From: Pseudoxanthomonas helianthi
GTDB lineage: Bacteria > Pseudomonadota > Gammaproteobacteria > Xanthomonadales > Xanthomonadaceae
Assembly (NCBI RefSeq): GCF_017939625.1
Contig: NZ_JAGKTC010000001.1
Coordinates: 413 to 64,412, forward strand
Direction of reading: 5' to 3'
DNA length: 64,000 bases
Shown here: piece by piece, positions 49,407 to 58,779 of the stretch
Layout: the number at the start of each line of letters is the position of its first letter
How positions within the stretch are numbered: position 1 is the first letter of the stretch
The notes under the pieces: model-generated
Database searches by the model: none
Told to the model about the DNA's origin: nothing
What the model saw: only the letters and a program-made list of their open reading frames with translations
Made by a program: the position numbers and the translations under genes

Positions 49407-50966
49407 TCACCGCACGGGTTCGACCACGAAGATTTCACCATCCAGGTCGACCAGATATAGATTGCCGGCTTCGTCCACGCCGAAACTGACCAGGTTGTTG
49501 AATTGCCCGGCGTCCGGTGCGAAATCCGCATTGCGCAAGACGAACTCGGAACTGGCCAGCGTGGTTCCCTGCGCCACCCGCGAAACCGGGATCGTCCACG
49601 TGTTCGGCACGATGAAATCGGCGAACGCGTACTGGCCCTGCAACTGCTCTATCGGACCGCGATAGACGTAACCACCGATCACGGTGTTGCCCTGGCGCGT
49701 ACCCGAGCCATGCAGGTATTCCGCAACCGGCGGGGTCAGGCCGACGGTCGATCCACCGCGATACGCCCGCGTGCCTTCCATGATCGGCCAGCCGTAGTTG
49801 GCGCTGGCGTCGGTCGGACGCAGCAGGTCGATTTCCTCGACCGCATCCTGCCCCACGTCGCCGATCCAAAGGTTGCCGGTGGCCGGGTCAAATCCGTTGC
49901 GAAACGGATTGCGCAGACCATAGGCCAGCACCTCCGGCGCGCCGCCGCCGGTGGCGAACGGGTTATTCGCCGGAATCGCGTAATCGCGCAACGTATCGGT
50001 GGCATAGGCGTCGCGCGAAGGGTCGATGCGCAGGATCTTGCCCAGCAGGGTATTGGGATTCTGCCCGTTGTTGTCCGGATCGCCACCCCCACCGCCGTCG
50101 CCGACGCCGATGTACAGCAGGTTGTCCGGGCCAAAGCCGATCCAGCCGCCGTTGTGGTTGCTGCGCGGATGCGGCACCGACAGGATCGCATCGCCGGTCG
50201 CGGGATCGGCGCGGTCGCGGTTGCCGCTCATCGTGCGGTATTTGCGTATCTCTATCGTGCCGCCGGGAATGGTGACGAACACATAGAACGTACCGCTGTC
50301 GCGGAAATCCGGCGCGGTCGCGAAACCGAGCAGGCCGCGCTCGCCGTCCGTCGCGATCTGCCCGGTCAGATCGAGGAAAGGCGTCGGCGCGATCGTTCCG
50401 GCCGAGGGCGACAACAACAGGATGCGGCCGCCCAGTTCGACGACGAATACGCGCCCGCTGCCATCCGGCACCGGTGCCAGGAACGCGGGCTGGTTCAGTC
50501 CCGCCGCGACCCGGCGCACGCGGAATGCGGTTTCGCCGACATCGGTCACCGTCACCGACAAGGAAAGGGTGGCCCTGGCCATGCCGTCGCTGACCGCCAG
50601 GTCGACCTGGTAGACGTTGTCGCGATTGCCATCACCTGGATTTTCGAAATCCGGCGGAGACGCGAACGACAGGCCGCCGGCGGAAGTGATCTGAAACCGG
50701 TTGCGATCGGTGCCGCCGGACAACGAAAACGTCAGCGCATTGCCGTCCGCATCCGTGGCCATCGCAGTGTAGAACACGCCGGCGGCGTTTTCCGCGACCG
50801 CCGCCGTCCCGGGCGAGGTGAACACCGGTGCCCGGTTCGATGCGGGCGGCGGAGTTCCACCACCGCCATTGCCACCACCGCTACTGCTGCCGCCACCGCC
50901 ACAACCGGAGACCGCCAGCGCCAGCGACACCGCCAAGCCCACGCCCCATCGCCGTGACACCGTCAT
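49407..50966 (-). CDS. Cadherin-like/PQQ-type sugar dehydrogenase lipoprotein, paralogue 1
   Basis: A 519-aa lipoprotein (LALAVSGC, then a Gly/Ser-rich linker). One cadherin-like domain (about 43-145: NRAPVFTSPGTAAVAENAAG ... VSVTVTDVGET) precedes a six-bladed propeller of the glucose/sorbosone dehydrogenase family. Typical propeller motifs are GERGLLGFATAPDF, HNGGWIGFGPDNLLYIGVGDGGGGGDPDNNGQNPNTLLGKILRIDP, ANYGWPIMEGTRAYRGGSTVGL and SFGVDEAGNLYLVDLDGEIF. Members oxidise sugars with PQQ, though many have other roles. GGAGA lies 6 nt before the ATG. It is a close paralogue of the gene at 52.5-54.3 kb. Confidence 0.87.
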   Translation of the reverse strand: MTVSRRWGVGLAVSLALAVSGCGGGGSSSGGGNGGGGTPPPASNRAPVFTSPGTAAVAENAAGVFYTAMATDADGNALTFSLSGGTDRNRFQITSAGGLSFASPPDFENPGDGNRDNVYQVDLAVSDGMARATLSLSVTVTDVGETAFRVRRVAAGLNQPAFLAPVPDGSGRVFVVELGGRILLLSPSAGTIAPTPFLDLTGQIATDGERGLLGFATAPDFRDSGTFYVFVTIPGGTIEIRKYRTMSGNRDRADPATGDAILSVPHPRSNHNGGWIGFGPDNLLYIGVGDGGGGGDPDNNGQNPNTLLGKILRIDPSRDAYATDTLRDYAIPANNPFATGGGAPEVLAYGLRNPFRNGFDPATGNLWIGDVGQDAVEEIDLLRPTDASANYGWPIMEGTRAYRGGSTVGLTPPVAEYLHGSGTRQGNTVIGGYVYRGPIEQLQGQYAFADFIVPNTWTIPVSRVAQGTTLASSEFVLRNADFAPDAGQFNNLVSFGVDEAGNLYLVDLDGEIFVVEPVR

Positions 50967-51068
50967 CGGATCTCTCCCCGCGCATGTTCGGCGGAGGGTG
51001 TTCCTGCGAACGCTAGTTCTGCGTGAAGAGACCAGGTCCCATCCGGCCGGGCAACGTCGCTCGATTGC

Positions 51069-52124
51069 TCAGGAAACCGGAACCTGCTGTTCCTGCGCCA
51101 CCACGCCACGCCACCAGCGTTCGCCGGCATGCGGCGCGTCCAGGTCGATGCGTTCGCCCATGACCGGCGTCGCCACTTCGATGCCGCGTTCGCCACCCAA
51201 GGCCAGCACGAGTTCGAACGGCTCGAACCACGGATGCATGGCCAGGTCGAAGGTGCCGTTGTGGATCGGCAGCAGCCAGCGTCCGCGCAGGTCCTGGTGC
51301 GCCTGCACCGTCTGTTCGGGCTGCATGTGCACGTACGGCCACTGCGCGTTGTAGGCGCCGGTCTCCATCAGGGTGAGGTCGAACGGGCCCAGCCGACGAC
51401 CGATCTCGGCGAAGCCGGCGAAGTAACCGCTGTCGCCGCTGAAGAACACGCGCCGTTCGCCGTCCACGATCGCCCAGGAACCCCACAGCGTGCGATTGCC
51501 GTCGCGCAACCCGCGCCCGGAGAAATGCTGGGCCGGCGCGAAAGTGAACTGCACGCCATCAACCGTCGCGCCCTGCCACCAGTCGAACTGGCGCACGTTC
51601 GCCCGCGGCACGCCCCAGGCGACTAGGCGGTCGCCGACGCCGAGCGGCGCGAGGAACAGGTCGGTCTTCTTCGCCAATGCCTTGATCGCCGCCTTGTCCA
51701 GGTGGTCGTAGTGATCGTGCGACAGCAGCACGCCGCGGATCGGCGGCAGTTCGTCCAATGCGATGGGCGGTGCATGGAAACGCTTGGGGCCGAACCATTG
51801 CACCGGCGAGGCGCGCTTCGAGAACACGGGATCGGTCAGCCACCATTGGCCGCGCAATTTCATCAGCAGGGTCGAATGCCCCAACCGGTAAAGGCTGCGG
51901 TCCGGCGCGGCATCCAGTTCGGCGCGGGTCAATCGGCGCACCGGGATCGGCGCGCGCGGTTCGGTGTTCTTCGGCTTGTTGAAGAAGAAGTCCCACATCG
52001 TCCCCGCGCCGGGTTGCGGCGCGGTGGCCGGTCTGGGCGTGGTGTTGCGGAACTGGCCATCGGCGTACTGCCGGGAATCCGCGTAATCGCCGAGAGGCGT
52101 ACGCAGGCATTGGGAAGCGGTCAA
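51069..52124 (-). CDS. Metallo-beta-lactamase-fold hydrolase (UlaG/NAPE-PLD-like)
   Basis: A 351-aa Lactamase_B_2 protein: SLYRLGHSTLLMKLRGQWWLTDPVFSKRASPVQWFGPKRFHAPP, then the metal motif LLSHDHYDHLDK, FAPAQHFSGRGLRDGNRTLWGSWAI, FFSGDSGYFAGFAEIG and LLPIHNGTFDLAMHPW. This is the NAPE-PLD-related group of putative phospholipase D or lactonase enzymes. The start is uncertain: TTG 52124 has GGAG 8 nt upstream and gives MTASQCLRTPLGDYADSRQYADG, a possible truncated lipoprotein signal, but no clear signal peptide is present. The frame is open to 52184. It sits between two sugar-dehydrogenase paralogues. Confidence 0.78.
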   Translation of the reverse strand: MTASQCLRTPLGDYADSRQYADGQFRNTTPRPATAPQPGAGTMWDFFFNKPKNTEPRAPIPVRRLTRAELDAAPDRSLYRLGHSTLLMKLRGQWWLTDPVFSKRASPVQWFGPKRFHAPPIALDELPPIRGVLLSHDHYDHLDKAAIKALAKKTDLFLAPLGVGDRLVAWGVPRANVRQFDWWQGATVDGVQFTFAPAQHFSGRGLRDGNRTLWGSWAIVDGERRVFFSGDSGYFAGFAEIGRRLGPFDLTLMETGAYNAQWPYVHMQPEQTVQAHQDLRGRWLLPIHNGTFDLAMHPWFEPFELVLALGGERGIEVATPVMGERIDLDAPHAGERWWRGVVAQEQQVPVS

Positions 52125-52456
52125 GACGATGACTCCGGCATCAGGGGGACACGCCCACCCGACGACGCCTGGGCTTCGCGGCACTATCCGGCTTGCCCAG
52201 AGATTGTCGGCGAATTGGCATGGAACCTTGGAACTGGGGTCGGATCGAACGGACGCAAGCCCCCTTCATTCCCCCGATGGCAGGCGGGACTGGCATGCGC
52301 TGGCGCCCAGGCAAGCACGGGCTCGTCGCCGCGGCGTCCGCGCGGTCCGCACCCGTCGTGCCCTGCGTCGATCCGACGCATGCCCGAATTTCCCGCTGGA
52401 GAGCGCAAGGCAACGGCGGCCGGATCACCGGCCGCCACGGAACGCTCCACGTATCG
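52125..52456. other. 332-nt intergenic region with terminator-like hairpin
   Basis: No supported gene is present. GGCGGCCGG-ATCA-CCGGCCGCC (52415-52436) is a perfect 9-bp hairpin 20 nt beyond the end of the paralogue 2 gene; it lacks a U-run. The rest, including a low-complexity GC-rich stretch before the metallo-hydrolase start, shows no further feature I can name. Confidence 0.6.
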
Positions 52457-54319
52457 TCAGCGCGGCTCCAGCACGAATATCTCCCCGTCCATGTCGACCA
52501 GGTAGAGATTTCCCGCCGTGTCCACGCCGAAACTCACCAGCATGTCGAAGCTGCCCGCATCGGGCGCGAAATCGGTATTGCGCACGGTGAAAGCGGATGG
52601 TTGCAAGGTCGTACCTTGTGCGACCTGGGATATCGGCAACGTCCACACGTTGTGGAGGATGAAGTCGGCGAACACGTAAAGTCCGCGCAGTGACTGCACC
52701 GGACCGCGGTACACCGGGCCGCCGATCACCGTGTTGCCCGCCAAGGTGCCGCTGGTAGCGTGAGGGTATTCGGCCACCGGCGCCGTCAGGCCAACGGTCG
52801 AACCGCCGCGGTTCACCCGCGTACCTTCCAAGATCGGCCAGCCGTAATTGAGTCCGCCTTCGGTGGTACGCCACAGGTCGACTTCCTCGATTTCGCCCTC
52901 GCCCACGTCGCCGATCCACAGGTTACCGGTGGCCGGATCGAACCCATTGCGGAACGGATTGCGCAGGCCCCGCAGCAGCACTTCCGGCGCACCGCCGCCG
53001 CTGGCGTACGGATTGCCGGCGGGGATGGCGTAATCGCGTGCCGCGTCGGCCGGGAAATCGTCGCGCGAGGGATCGATGCGCAGGATCTTGCCCAGCAGCA
53101 TGTTGGGATCCTGCGGATCATTGGGACTGGCCGCGTCGCCGCCATCGCCGATGGCGATGTACAGGTTGTTGTCGTTGCCGAAGCCGATCCAACCGCCGTT
53201 GTGGCCGCTGTCCGGATGCGCCACGCGCAGGATGGGATCGGCGGTAGCCGTATCCGCACGGTCGGGATTGCCGGCCTGGGTCTTATAGCGGCGGATTTCG
53301 ATGGTGCCGTCGGCCACGGTGACGAACACGTAGAAGTTGTGGCTGGTGGGGTAATCCGGCGCGGTGGCGAAACCGAGCAGGCCGCGTTCGCCGCTGACCC
53401 CGATCTGTCCGGTCAGGTCGAGGAACGGCGTCGAAGCGATCGCGCCGGTCGCGGGGTTCAGCAGGCGGATGCGGCCATTGCGTTCGACCACGAACACGCG
53501 ACCACTGCCGTCCGGCACGCCCGCAACGAACACCGGCTGATCGAACCCGGTCGCCACCCGGCGCACCCGGTATGCGGTGCTTTCGGACACATTGGTCACC
53601 GTCACCGCCAGGGCCAGCGTGGTACTGGTCTTGCCGTCGCTGACCGATACCACCACCTGGTAGACGTTGTCGCCGTTGGCGTCGACGGGCGCTTCGAAAT
53701 CCGGCGCCGCGACGAAGGACAGGGCGCCGCCGGCGGTGATCTGCAGGCGGGCGCGATCGGTGCCGCCGCTCAGCGAATAGGTCAGCGTATCGCCGTCCGC
53801 ATCGGTCGCCGTGGCCGTGTAGAACACGCCCGCGGTGTTTTCCGCCACGCTGGCCGCCGCCGCCGAAGTGAATACCGGGGCCCGATTCGGCGTGTCGGCG
53901 ACATCCGTCACCGTCACGGTCACCATCTGCGTAGCACTGGCCGTGCCATCGCTGACCGACAGTTCGACCTGATAGACATTGTCGCCGTTGGCGTCGACAG
54001 GCGCCTCGAAATCCGGCGCCGCGATGAAGGACAGCGCACCGGCCGCGCTGATCTGGAAGCGGGCACGGTCGGTGCCGCCGCTCAACGAGAAAGTCAGCGC
54101 ATTGCCATCCGCATCGGTCGCCGCGGCCGTATGGAACGTACCCGCGGTGTTTTCGGCCACGCTGACCGTTGCCGCAGACGTGAAAACCGGTGCCCGGTTC
54201 GCCGGAGGCGGTGTCGTACCTCCTCCTCCGCCGCCTCCACCTCCACCGCCGCCGCAAGCGGCCAGCAGCAGCGCCATCATCCCTACCGCACCTACTCCCA
54301 AGCCTCGTGAAGTCGTCAT
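52457..54319 (-). CDS. Cadherin-like/PQQ-type sugar dehydrogenase lipoprotein, paralogue 2
   Basis: A 620-aa lipoprotein (LLLAAC at 17-22, then a run of 12 Gly). Two tandem cadherin-like domains (about 41-144 and 145-248) are nearly identical to each other, sharing NRAPVFTSA, SVAENTAG and SFxAAPDFEAPVDANGDNVYQV. The sugar-dehydrogenase propeller follows with HNGGWIGFGNDNNLYIAIGDGGDAASPNDPQDPNMLLGKILRIDPSRDDFPADAARDYAIPAGNPYASGGG. GGAG lies 6 nt before the ATG. It differs from paralogue 1 chiefly by the extra cadherin-like domain. Confidence 0.87.
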   Translation of the reverse strand: MTTSRGLGVGAVGMMALLLAACGGGGGGGGGGGGTTPPPANRAPVFTSAATVSVAENTAGTFHTAAATDADGNALTFSLSGGTDRARFQISAAGALSFIAAPDFEAPVDANGDNVYQVELSVSDGTASATQMVTVTVTDVADTPNRAPVFTSAAAASVAENTAGVFYTATATDADGDTLTYSLSGGTDRARLQITAGGALSFVAAPDFEAPVDANGDNVYQVVVSVSDGKTSTTLALAVTVTNVSESTAYRVRRVATGFDQPVFVAGVPDGSGRVFVVERNGRIRLLNPATGAIASTPFLDLTGQIGVSGERGLLGFATAPDYPTSHNFYVFVTVADGTIEIRRYKTQAGNPDRADTATADPILRVAHPDSGHNGGWIGFGNDNNLYIAIGDGGDAASPNDPQDPNMLLGKILRIDPSRDDFPADAARDYAIPAGNPYASGGGAPEVLLRGLRNPFRNGFDPATGNLWIGDVGEGEIEEVDLWRTTEGGLNYGWPILEGTRVNRGGSTVGLTAPVAEYPHATSGTLAGNTVIGGPVYRGPVQSLRGLYVFADFILHNVWTLPISQVAQGTTLQPSAFTVRNTDFAPDAGSFDMLVSFGVDTAGNLYLVDMDGEIFVLEPR

Positions 54320-54434
54320 CTGACACTCCAAACAACAGGCCCCTGCACTGCGATCCTATCGCGGTATCCGGTCCGCAGGGAAGACGGCTGACGATCCTGA
54401 CCCCGGGAGACGCCCACGGCGCCGCAGGACCGCG

Positions 54435-55085
54435 TCAGCTCCCTTTCGCCGTCGCGATCTGCCGCAGCGCCTGTTCGAACACCTCCGGCGACTGCCCGCC
54501 GCTGATCAGGTGTTTGCGCTCGATGATGATCGCCGGCACCCCGTTGATGCCGTTGCGCATGAAGAACTGCTCCGCCTCGCGCACTTCGGTCGCATATTCG
54601 TCCGCGTCGAGGACCGTCCGCGCGCGTTCGGCATCCAGTCCGACGCCTGCGGCGACGGCTACCAGCGTATCGCGGTCGCTGACGTTTTTCCCCTCGCTGA
54701 AATAAGCGCGCAACAACGCATGCTTCAGCGCCGGTTGCCTCCCTTCGAGTTCAGCCCAGTGCAATAGCCGGTGCGCGTCGAAGGTGTTGTAGATGCGGCT
54801 GCGCGCGTTGAAGTCGAACACGAAGCCGAGTTCGGCGCCGCGCCGGCGGATGCGCTCCTGGTTCTCGGCCAACTGCGCATCGGTGAGGCCGTACTTGCGC
54901 TGCAGGTGCCCGGCGATGCTTTCGCCCTCTACGGGCATCTGCGGATTCAGCTCGAACGGCTGGAAGTGGATGTCGGCCTGCACTTCTCCGGCGAGGCGCT
55001 GCAGGGCCTGGTCCAGCGAAGCCAGCCCGATGGCGCACCAGGGGCAGACCACGTCGGAGACGAAATCGATGCGCAGCGTGGTCAT
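54435..55085 (-). CDS. FrnE-like DsbA-family oxidoreductase
   Basis: A 216-aa thioredoxin-fold protein with an all-helical insertion. The active site is C14-P-W-C17 (VSDVVCPWCAIGLASLDQAL). The segments FHFQPFELNPQMPVEGE and YNTFDAHRLLHWAELEGRQPALKHALLRAYFSEGKNVSDRDTLVAVAAGVGLD and NGVPAIIIERKHLISGGQ are typical of the FrnE group, cytoplasmic DsbA relatives linked to oxidative stress or polyketide biosynthesis. There is no signal peptide. It is the last gene of a four-gene operon and overlaps the ATP-grasp gene by 4 nt (ATGA). Confidence 0.88.
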   Translation of the reverse strand: MTTLRIDFVSDVVCPWCAIGLASLDQALQRLAGEVQADIHFQPFELNPQMPVEGESIAGHLQRKYGLTDAQLAENQERIRRRGAELGFVFDFNARSRIYNTFDAHRLLHWAELEGRQPALKHALLRAYFSEGKNVSDRDTLVAVAAGVGLDAERARTVLDADEYATEVREAEQFFMRNGINGVPAIIIERKHLISGGQSPEVFEQALRQIATAKGS

Positions 55086-55969
55086 GCAGGGACTCCATCG
55101 GCGAGGGATGCGCGCATGGCTCGTGCAAAGCCGGCGCCTTGCGAGGGATCGACGCCCAGGTAGAAATCGGGCTCGATCAGTTCGGCTTCCATCAGCAGCC
55201 AGCGCCCATCGGCGTCCGGTACCACGTCGATGCGCGCGTACAACAAGGGCTCGTCGACTGCGGCCAGCACCTGTTCGGCCAGCGCGACCGCACCCGCGGG
55301 CGGCGACGGCAACAGCGTGTACCGGCCGCCGAATTCCTCCTGGATGCGGAAATCGCCGGCGACCGGCCGCTTGTTGACCACATGGCTCAGGCGGCCACCG
55401 AAATACAGCAGCGAGGTCTCGCCTTCGCTCTCGATGGTCGGCAGATAGGGTTGGATCAGCATGGTAATGCCCGTCGTCTCTTCGACGGCATCGCCACGGC
55501 GCAGGCGCCGGGTTTTCCACGCGCCGCCGGAAACGCTGGGCTTGACGATCAGCTCGTCCGCGCCGGTTTCATCGAACGCGCGGTCGACCTGTGCCTGCGT
55601 CAACCGCTCGGTCCACGCGGTTGGCGGAATCGCCACGCCGCGCCCGGCCAGCACCGACAGGTAGCGCTTGTCCGAATTCCACGCCAGCACGCTCGCCGGA
55701 TTCGATATCGCCGCGCCATCCCGCTCCCAGCTGGCGCATGCCCGCAGCCAGCGGGCGTGGTCGCGGTGGTAGCCCCAGACCAGCAACGGCAGCACGTGCG
55801 CGTAGCCTTTCAATCCCTCGCCGCTGTCGACATGGTCGGTCCAGGGCGTGGGCACGGTGCGGATGTCGGCCCCATCCAGCGCACGTTGCAAGCGAGCCAG
55901 CACCTTCGGCCACAAATCGGGATAGGCGATGTCCGCCGGGTCGGGGGTGAGGATGGCGACTTCGGTCAT
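55082..55969 (-). CDS. ATP-grasp family protein
   Basis: A 295-aa ATP-grasp enzyme. The N-terminal AILTPDPADIAYPDLWPKVLARLQRALDGADIRTVPTPWTD and KRYLSVLAGRGVAIPPTAW segments, ADELIVKPSVSGGAWKTRRL (nucleotide-binding) and YARIDVVPDADGRWLLMEAELIEPDFYLG (Mg-binding Asp/Glu with final ELIEP) match the RimK/glutathione-synthetase-like ATP-grasp pattern. These ligases activate a carboxylate and join it to an amine; the substrate is unknown. Four-nt overlaps with the GNAT gene before it and the FrnE-like gene after it indicate strict co-expression. Confidence 0.85.
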   Translation of the reverse strand: MTEVAILTPDPADIAYPDLWPKVLARLQRALDGADIRTVPTPWTDHVDSGEGLKGYAHVLPLLVWGYHRDHARWLRACASWERDGAAISNPASVLAWNSDKRYLSVLAGRGVAIPPTAWTERLTQAQVDRAFDETGADELIVKPSVSGGAWKTRRLRRGDAVEETTGITMLIQPYLPTIESEGETSLLYFGGRLSHVVNKRPVAGDFRIQEEFGGRYTLLPSPPAGAVALAEQVLAAVDEPLLYARIDVVPDADGRWLLMEAELIEPDFYLGVDPSQGAGFARAMRASLADGVPA

Positions 55970-56547
55970 GGGCGAACCTTGGGGGTATCGTTCATACGCA
56001 ACTCGAGTATGTCTTCCACGCCGTCGACTTCATCCACGTGGGACGAGATTTTCACGAAGCCGAGGCCCGCGGCGAGCGCCTGGGAAGGGAGGTTATCCGG
56101 GCGGATGCTCACGATGAACTCGGTCACGCCATGTTGCGCATGCGCCCATTGCATCATGGCTTCGACCGCTTCGCGAGCATAGCCACGACGTCGACAGGAT
56201 TCGCATACGCCGAACCCCAGCTCCACCGCCTTCGGCGAATACGGCCGCAGGTATTCCGGCGCAGGCGCGGTATGGAAGCCGATGGTGCCGACCATCGCAC
56301 GCGAGGCGCGATCGACCATCGCCCGCATCAGCCATGGCTGCAGCGTGGGATCGACGCGCAGTTCGCGCAAGCGCATGGCCAGCACGTCGCGGTATTCCGG
56401 CTCCGGCCATTCCTGCGGCATCGTCGCACCGAGAATCGCGGCGCAGGCAGCACGGTCACCGGCCAGGGACGCGCGCAGGAAGTCCGGCGCAAGCGGCATG
56501 AGATCGAGCCGGGGCGAGGAGATGTGGGACATGGGTCGCTCGATCAC
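55966..56547 (-). CDS. GNAT-family N-acetyltransferase (RimJ/RimL-like)
   Basis: A 193-aa acetyltransferase: SPRLDLMPLAPDFLRASLAGDRAACAAIL and PWLMRAMVDRASRAMVGTIGFHTAP lead to the acetyl-CoA site VELGFGVCESCRRRGYAREAVEAMMQWAHAQHGVTEFIVSIRPDNLPSQALAAGLGFV. It may acetylate small molecules or amino termini. Start: GTG 56547 overlaps the S15 gene stop by 4 nt (GTGA); ATG 56532 (MSHISSPRLDL) is an alternative that removes five residues. Its stop overlaps the ATP-grasp start by 4 nt. Confidence 0.84.
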   Translation of the reverse strand: MIERPMSHISSPRLDLMPLAPDFLRASLAGDRAACAAILGATMPQEWPEPEYRDVLAMRLRELRVDPTLQPWLMRAMVDRASRAMVGTIGFHTAPAPEYLRPYSPKAVELGFGVCESCRRRGYAREAVEAMMQWAHAQHGVTEFIVSIRPDNLPSQALAAGLGFVKISSHVDEVDGVEDILELRMNDTPKVRP

Positions 56548-58775
56548 CGCAGCGGCAGATCGAGATAACTGCTGCTGTTCCAGCGAATTTCGAGCGGCGC
56601 TCCCGCGTCCGCAATGGTTTCGTCCGCCGGATTCTTGCCGCTGCCGAGGTTGAGCTGGCGATCGGGCTGCTTGATCGCGCCCACTGCCACCACGATGCGG
56701 CTGCCGGCGGCCAGCTTGCGGCCGAGCAGGCGCGTGTCCTTCACCACGATGCGCTGCGGTTTGCCTGCTTGTAGCAGGCGACGTTCGCGACGATCGGCGT
56801 TGTAACTGGCGCGCTGCAGCCAGAAAGCGAGATCGAGGTATTCGCCTGCGGCGTTCAACTCGTAGATGCCAATGGCAAGGTCTGCATCGCGCTTGTTCGC
56901 GGTGAACTCGAGGACGCCGGAAAACGGACCGGAGAGCTCGGTATCGCCTTGCATCGGCTCACCGACGAAGACCAGGCCCAGGTGCGGATCCAGCATTTTG
57001 TTGACGACGTTCGGCGGCTGCGTCCAGGCGGCATCGCTGCGCTCGGTGAAATCGATGCGCTGCACGATCTCCGCCTTGGGTTTGGGCTGTGCGGACAGCG
57101 CGTTCGATCCGGCTGTATCGCCCGGCACTAGGTACAGCCGCTGCGTGCGCGTGGCCATCGCTTCCAGCGTCGGCGCGTGTCGCCAGCTATCGGCGCCCAT
57201 CACCTGCCAGTTCACCCGGTCGGCCAGCAGGGCCGGCTTCGGCTTGCCCTTGAACACATGGTCGAACCAGTCCAGCCGCAGCGCCTGCAGGTCGATGCGT
57301 GCGGACGGCTCGACATCGTACCCCTGCACCGCCGGCAGAACGCCGGTCTGCATCGTGTAATGCTCGTACGGCCCTATGACCAGGGTATGGTCGGCTTCCG
57401 GGCGATGCCGCAGGTGCTCGCGGAAATAGTGCAGCGTCCCGATCTGCGCGCCATCGAAATAGCCGGTCGTCGCCAGCACCGGGATATCGAAACCGGCGAA
57501 CTCCTCGCCTTGCGGGATCATCGCCTGCCAGTAGGCGTCGTAACCGGGATGTTGCAACCACTTGGCAAATACCGGATTCGCGTCGCCATCGATGGCCGGC
57601 AGTCCGCGATAGGCGCGACCGCCTGCGTACCAGTCGCGATTGAGCCTGGCCCAGCGTTGCGCATCGCCGTAGCGCGCGTCGTCCAGCAAGCGGTTGCTCG
57701 TCGTGTACAACGGCCACGGATACATGAAATTCAGGAAGATGCCGCCTTCCATCGGCACGTCGATGCCGGGCGCGGTGGTGGCAGAAGCGGCGATCGCCTT
57801 CAGCGCCTTCGGCCGGTGTTTCAGCGCGGCCCATTGGGTGAAACCGCTGTAACTGCCGCCATACATGCCGACGCGACCGTCGCTCCACGGTTGCCGTGCG
57901 ATCCAGTCGATCACCGCGGCGGCGTCGGCGCCATCGTGTTCGAAGGGGACGATGGCGTCGGTGCTGCGCCCCTTGCCCCGCGTGTAGGCCACTACGCCGG
58001 CATAGCCGTGCGCAGCCATCTTCTTCGCGTCGGCCCAGGCCCAGTCGTCGTTGGCGTAGATGGTGAACGTCAGCAGCGCCGGCAATGGCCCGGACTTCGC
58101 CGGGCGTACGACCAGCGTGGAGATCCCCGCGCCATCCGGCGTGCGCACCATGGTCTCGCGGTCGATGGTGTAGCGGCGCGCGTCGTCGTCCTTGAGCGCC
58201 GCATCGAACAGGGGCAGGAATGCCGAGTAGGTCGCATGCACCTGGTAGGCACGGACCAGGTCGATGGCCTCGGCCAACGGCAACCGCTTCCTGCCGGCCG
58301 CCTTCGCCAAGGCCGCATCGAGTTCTCCGCGCATGCGCGGCAAGCCGCCGCCGAAACCGAATTCCGCCTGCAGTGCGACCTTGTCATCCAGTTCGCCGAA
58401 GCGCCGGGCAAACGCTTCGAGCCAGGCTTGCGCGAACGGGATACCACGCCGTGCCTGCTCTTTCGCCCGCGCATACACCTCGTATTGCAGATATAGCGGT
58501 GGCTGCCCGGGTGCATCGTTGCGCAACGCGCGGATCGTATCGACGCTTTCGATAGCCTGGGCGTACTGCCCGGCGACCATCTGCAAGCGGAACAGGTTGC
58601 CGAGGTAACGCTGGCGGTCGTCTTCGCGATAAGCCGCCATCGCCTCGCGCGCCAATACCGGCATCGCGCGATCGATTCCCTCGCCGTTCAAACCCTCCGG
58701 CACGCGGACATCAGGCGCCTGCGCGAACGCGGGCCATGCGAACAATGCCAGCAGCAACCCCGGTAGCCGTTTCAT
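56544..58775 (-). CDS. Exported CocE/NonD-type alpha/beta hydrolase (peptidase S15 family)
   Basis: A 743-aa exported protein with a signal peptide (LLLALFAWPAFA). A helical N-terminal extension of ~210 residues precedes the S15 core TMVRTPDGAGISTLVVRPAKSGPLPALLTFTIYAND. The nucleophile is S308 in MYGGSYSGFTQW; Asp and His are expected in TTGYFDGAQIG and IGPYEHYTMQ. A C-terminal jelly roll follows (MLDPHLGLVFVGEPMQGDTELSGPFSGVLEFTANKRDADLAIGIYEL). The family includes X-Pro dipeptidyl-peptidases and cocaine esterases, so peptidase or esterase activity is possible. It begins 4 nt after hutU and overlaps the next gene. Confidence 0.87.
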   Translation of the reverse strand: MKRLPGLLLALFAWPAFAQAPDVRVPEGLNGEGIDRAMPVLAREAMAAYREDDRQRYLGNLFRLQMVAGQYAQAIESVDTIRALRNDAPGQPPLYLQYEVYARAKEQARRGIPFAQAWLEAFARRFGELDDKVALQAEFGFGGGLPRMRGELDAALAKAAGRKRLPLAEAIDLVRAYQVHATYSAFLPLFDAALKDDDARRYTIDRETMVRTPDGAGISTLVVRPAKSGPLPALLTFTIYANDDWAWADAKKMAAHGYAGVVAYTRGKGRSTDAIVPFEHDGADAAAVIDWIARQPWSDGRVGMYGGSYSGFTQWAALKHRPKALKAIAASATTAPGIDVPMEGGIFLNFMYPWPLYTTSNRLLDDARYGDAQRWARLNRDWYAGGRAYRGLPAIDGDANPVFAKWLQHPGYDAYWQAMIPQGEEFAGFDIPVLATTGYFDGAQIGTLHYFREHLRHRPEADHTLVIGPYEHYTMQTGVLPAVQGYDVEPSARIDLQALRLDWFDHVFKGKPKPALLADRVNWQVMGADSWRHAPTLEAMATRTQRLYLVPGDTAGSNALSAQPKPKAEIVQRIDFTERSDAAWTQPPNVVNKMLDPHLGLVFVGEPMQGDTELSGPFSGVLEFTANKRDADLAIGIYELNAAGEYLDLAFWLQRASYNADRRERRLLQAGKPQRIVVKDTRLLGRKLAAGSRIVVAVGAIKQPDRQLNLGSGKNPADETIADAGAPLEIRWNSSSYLDLPLR

Positions 58776-58779
58776 CGGC

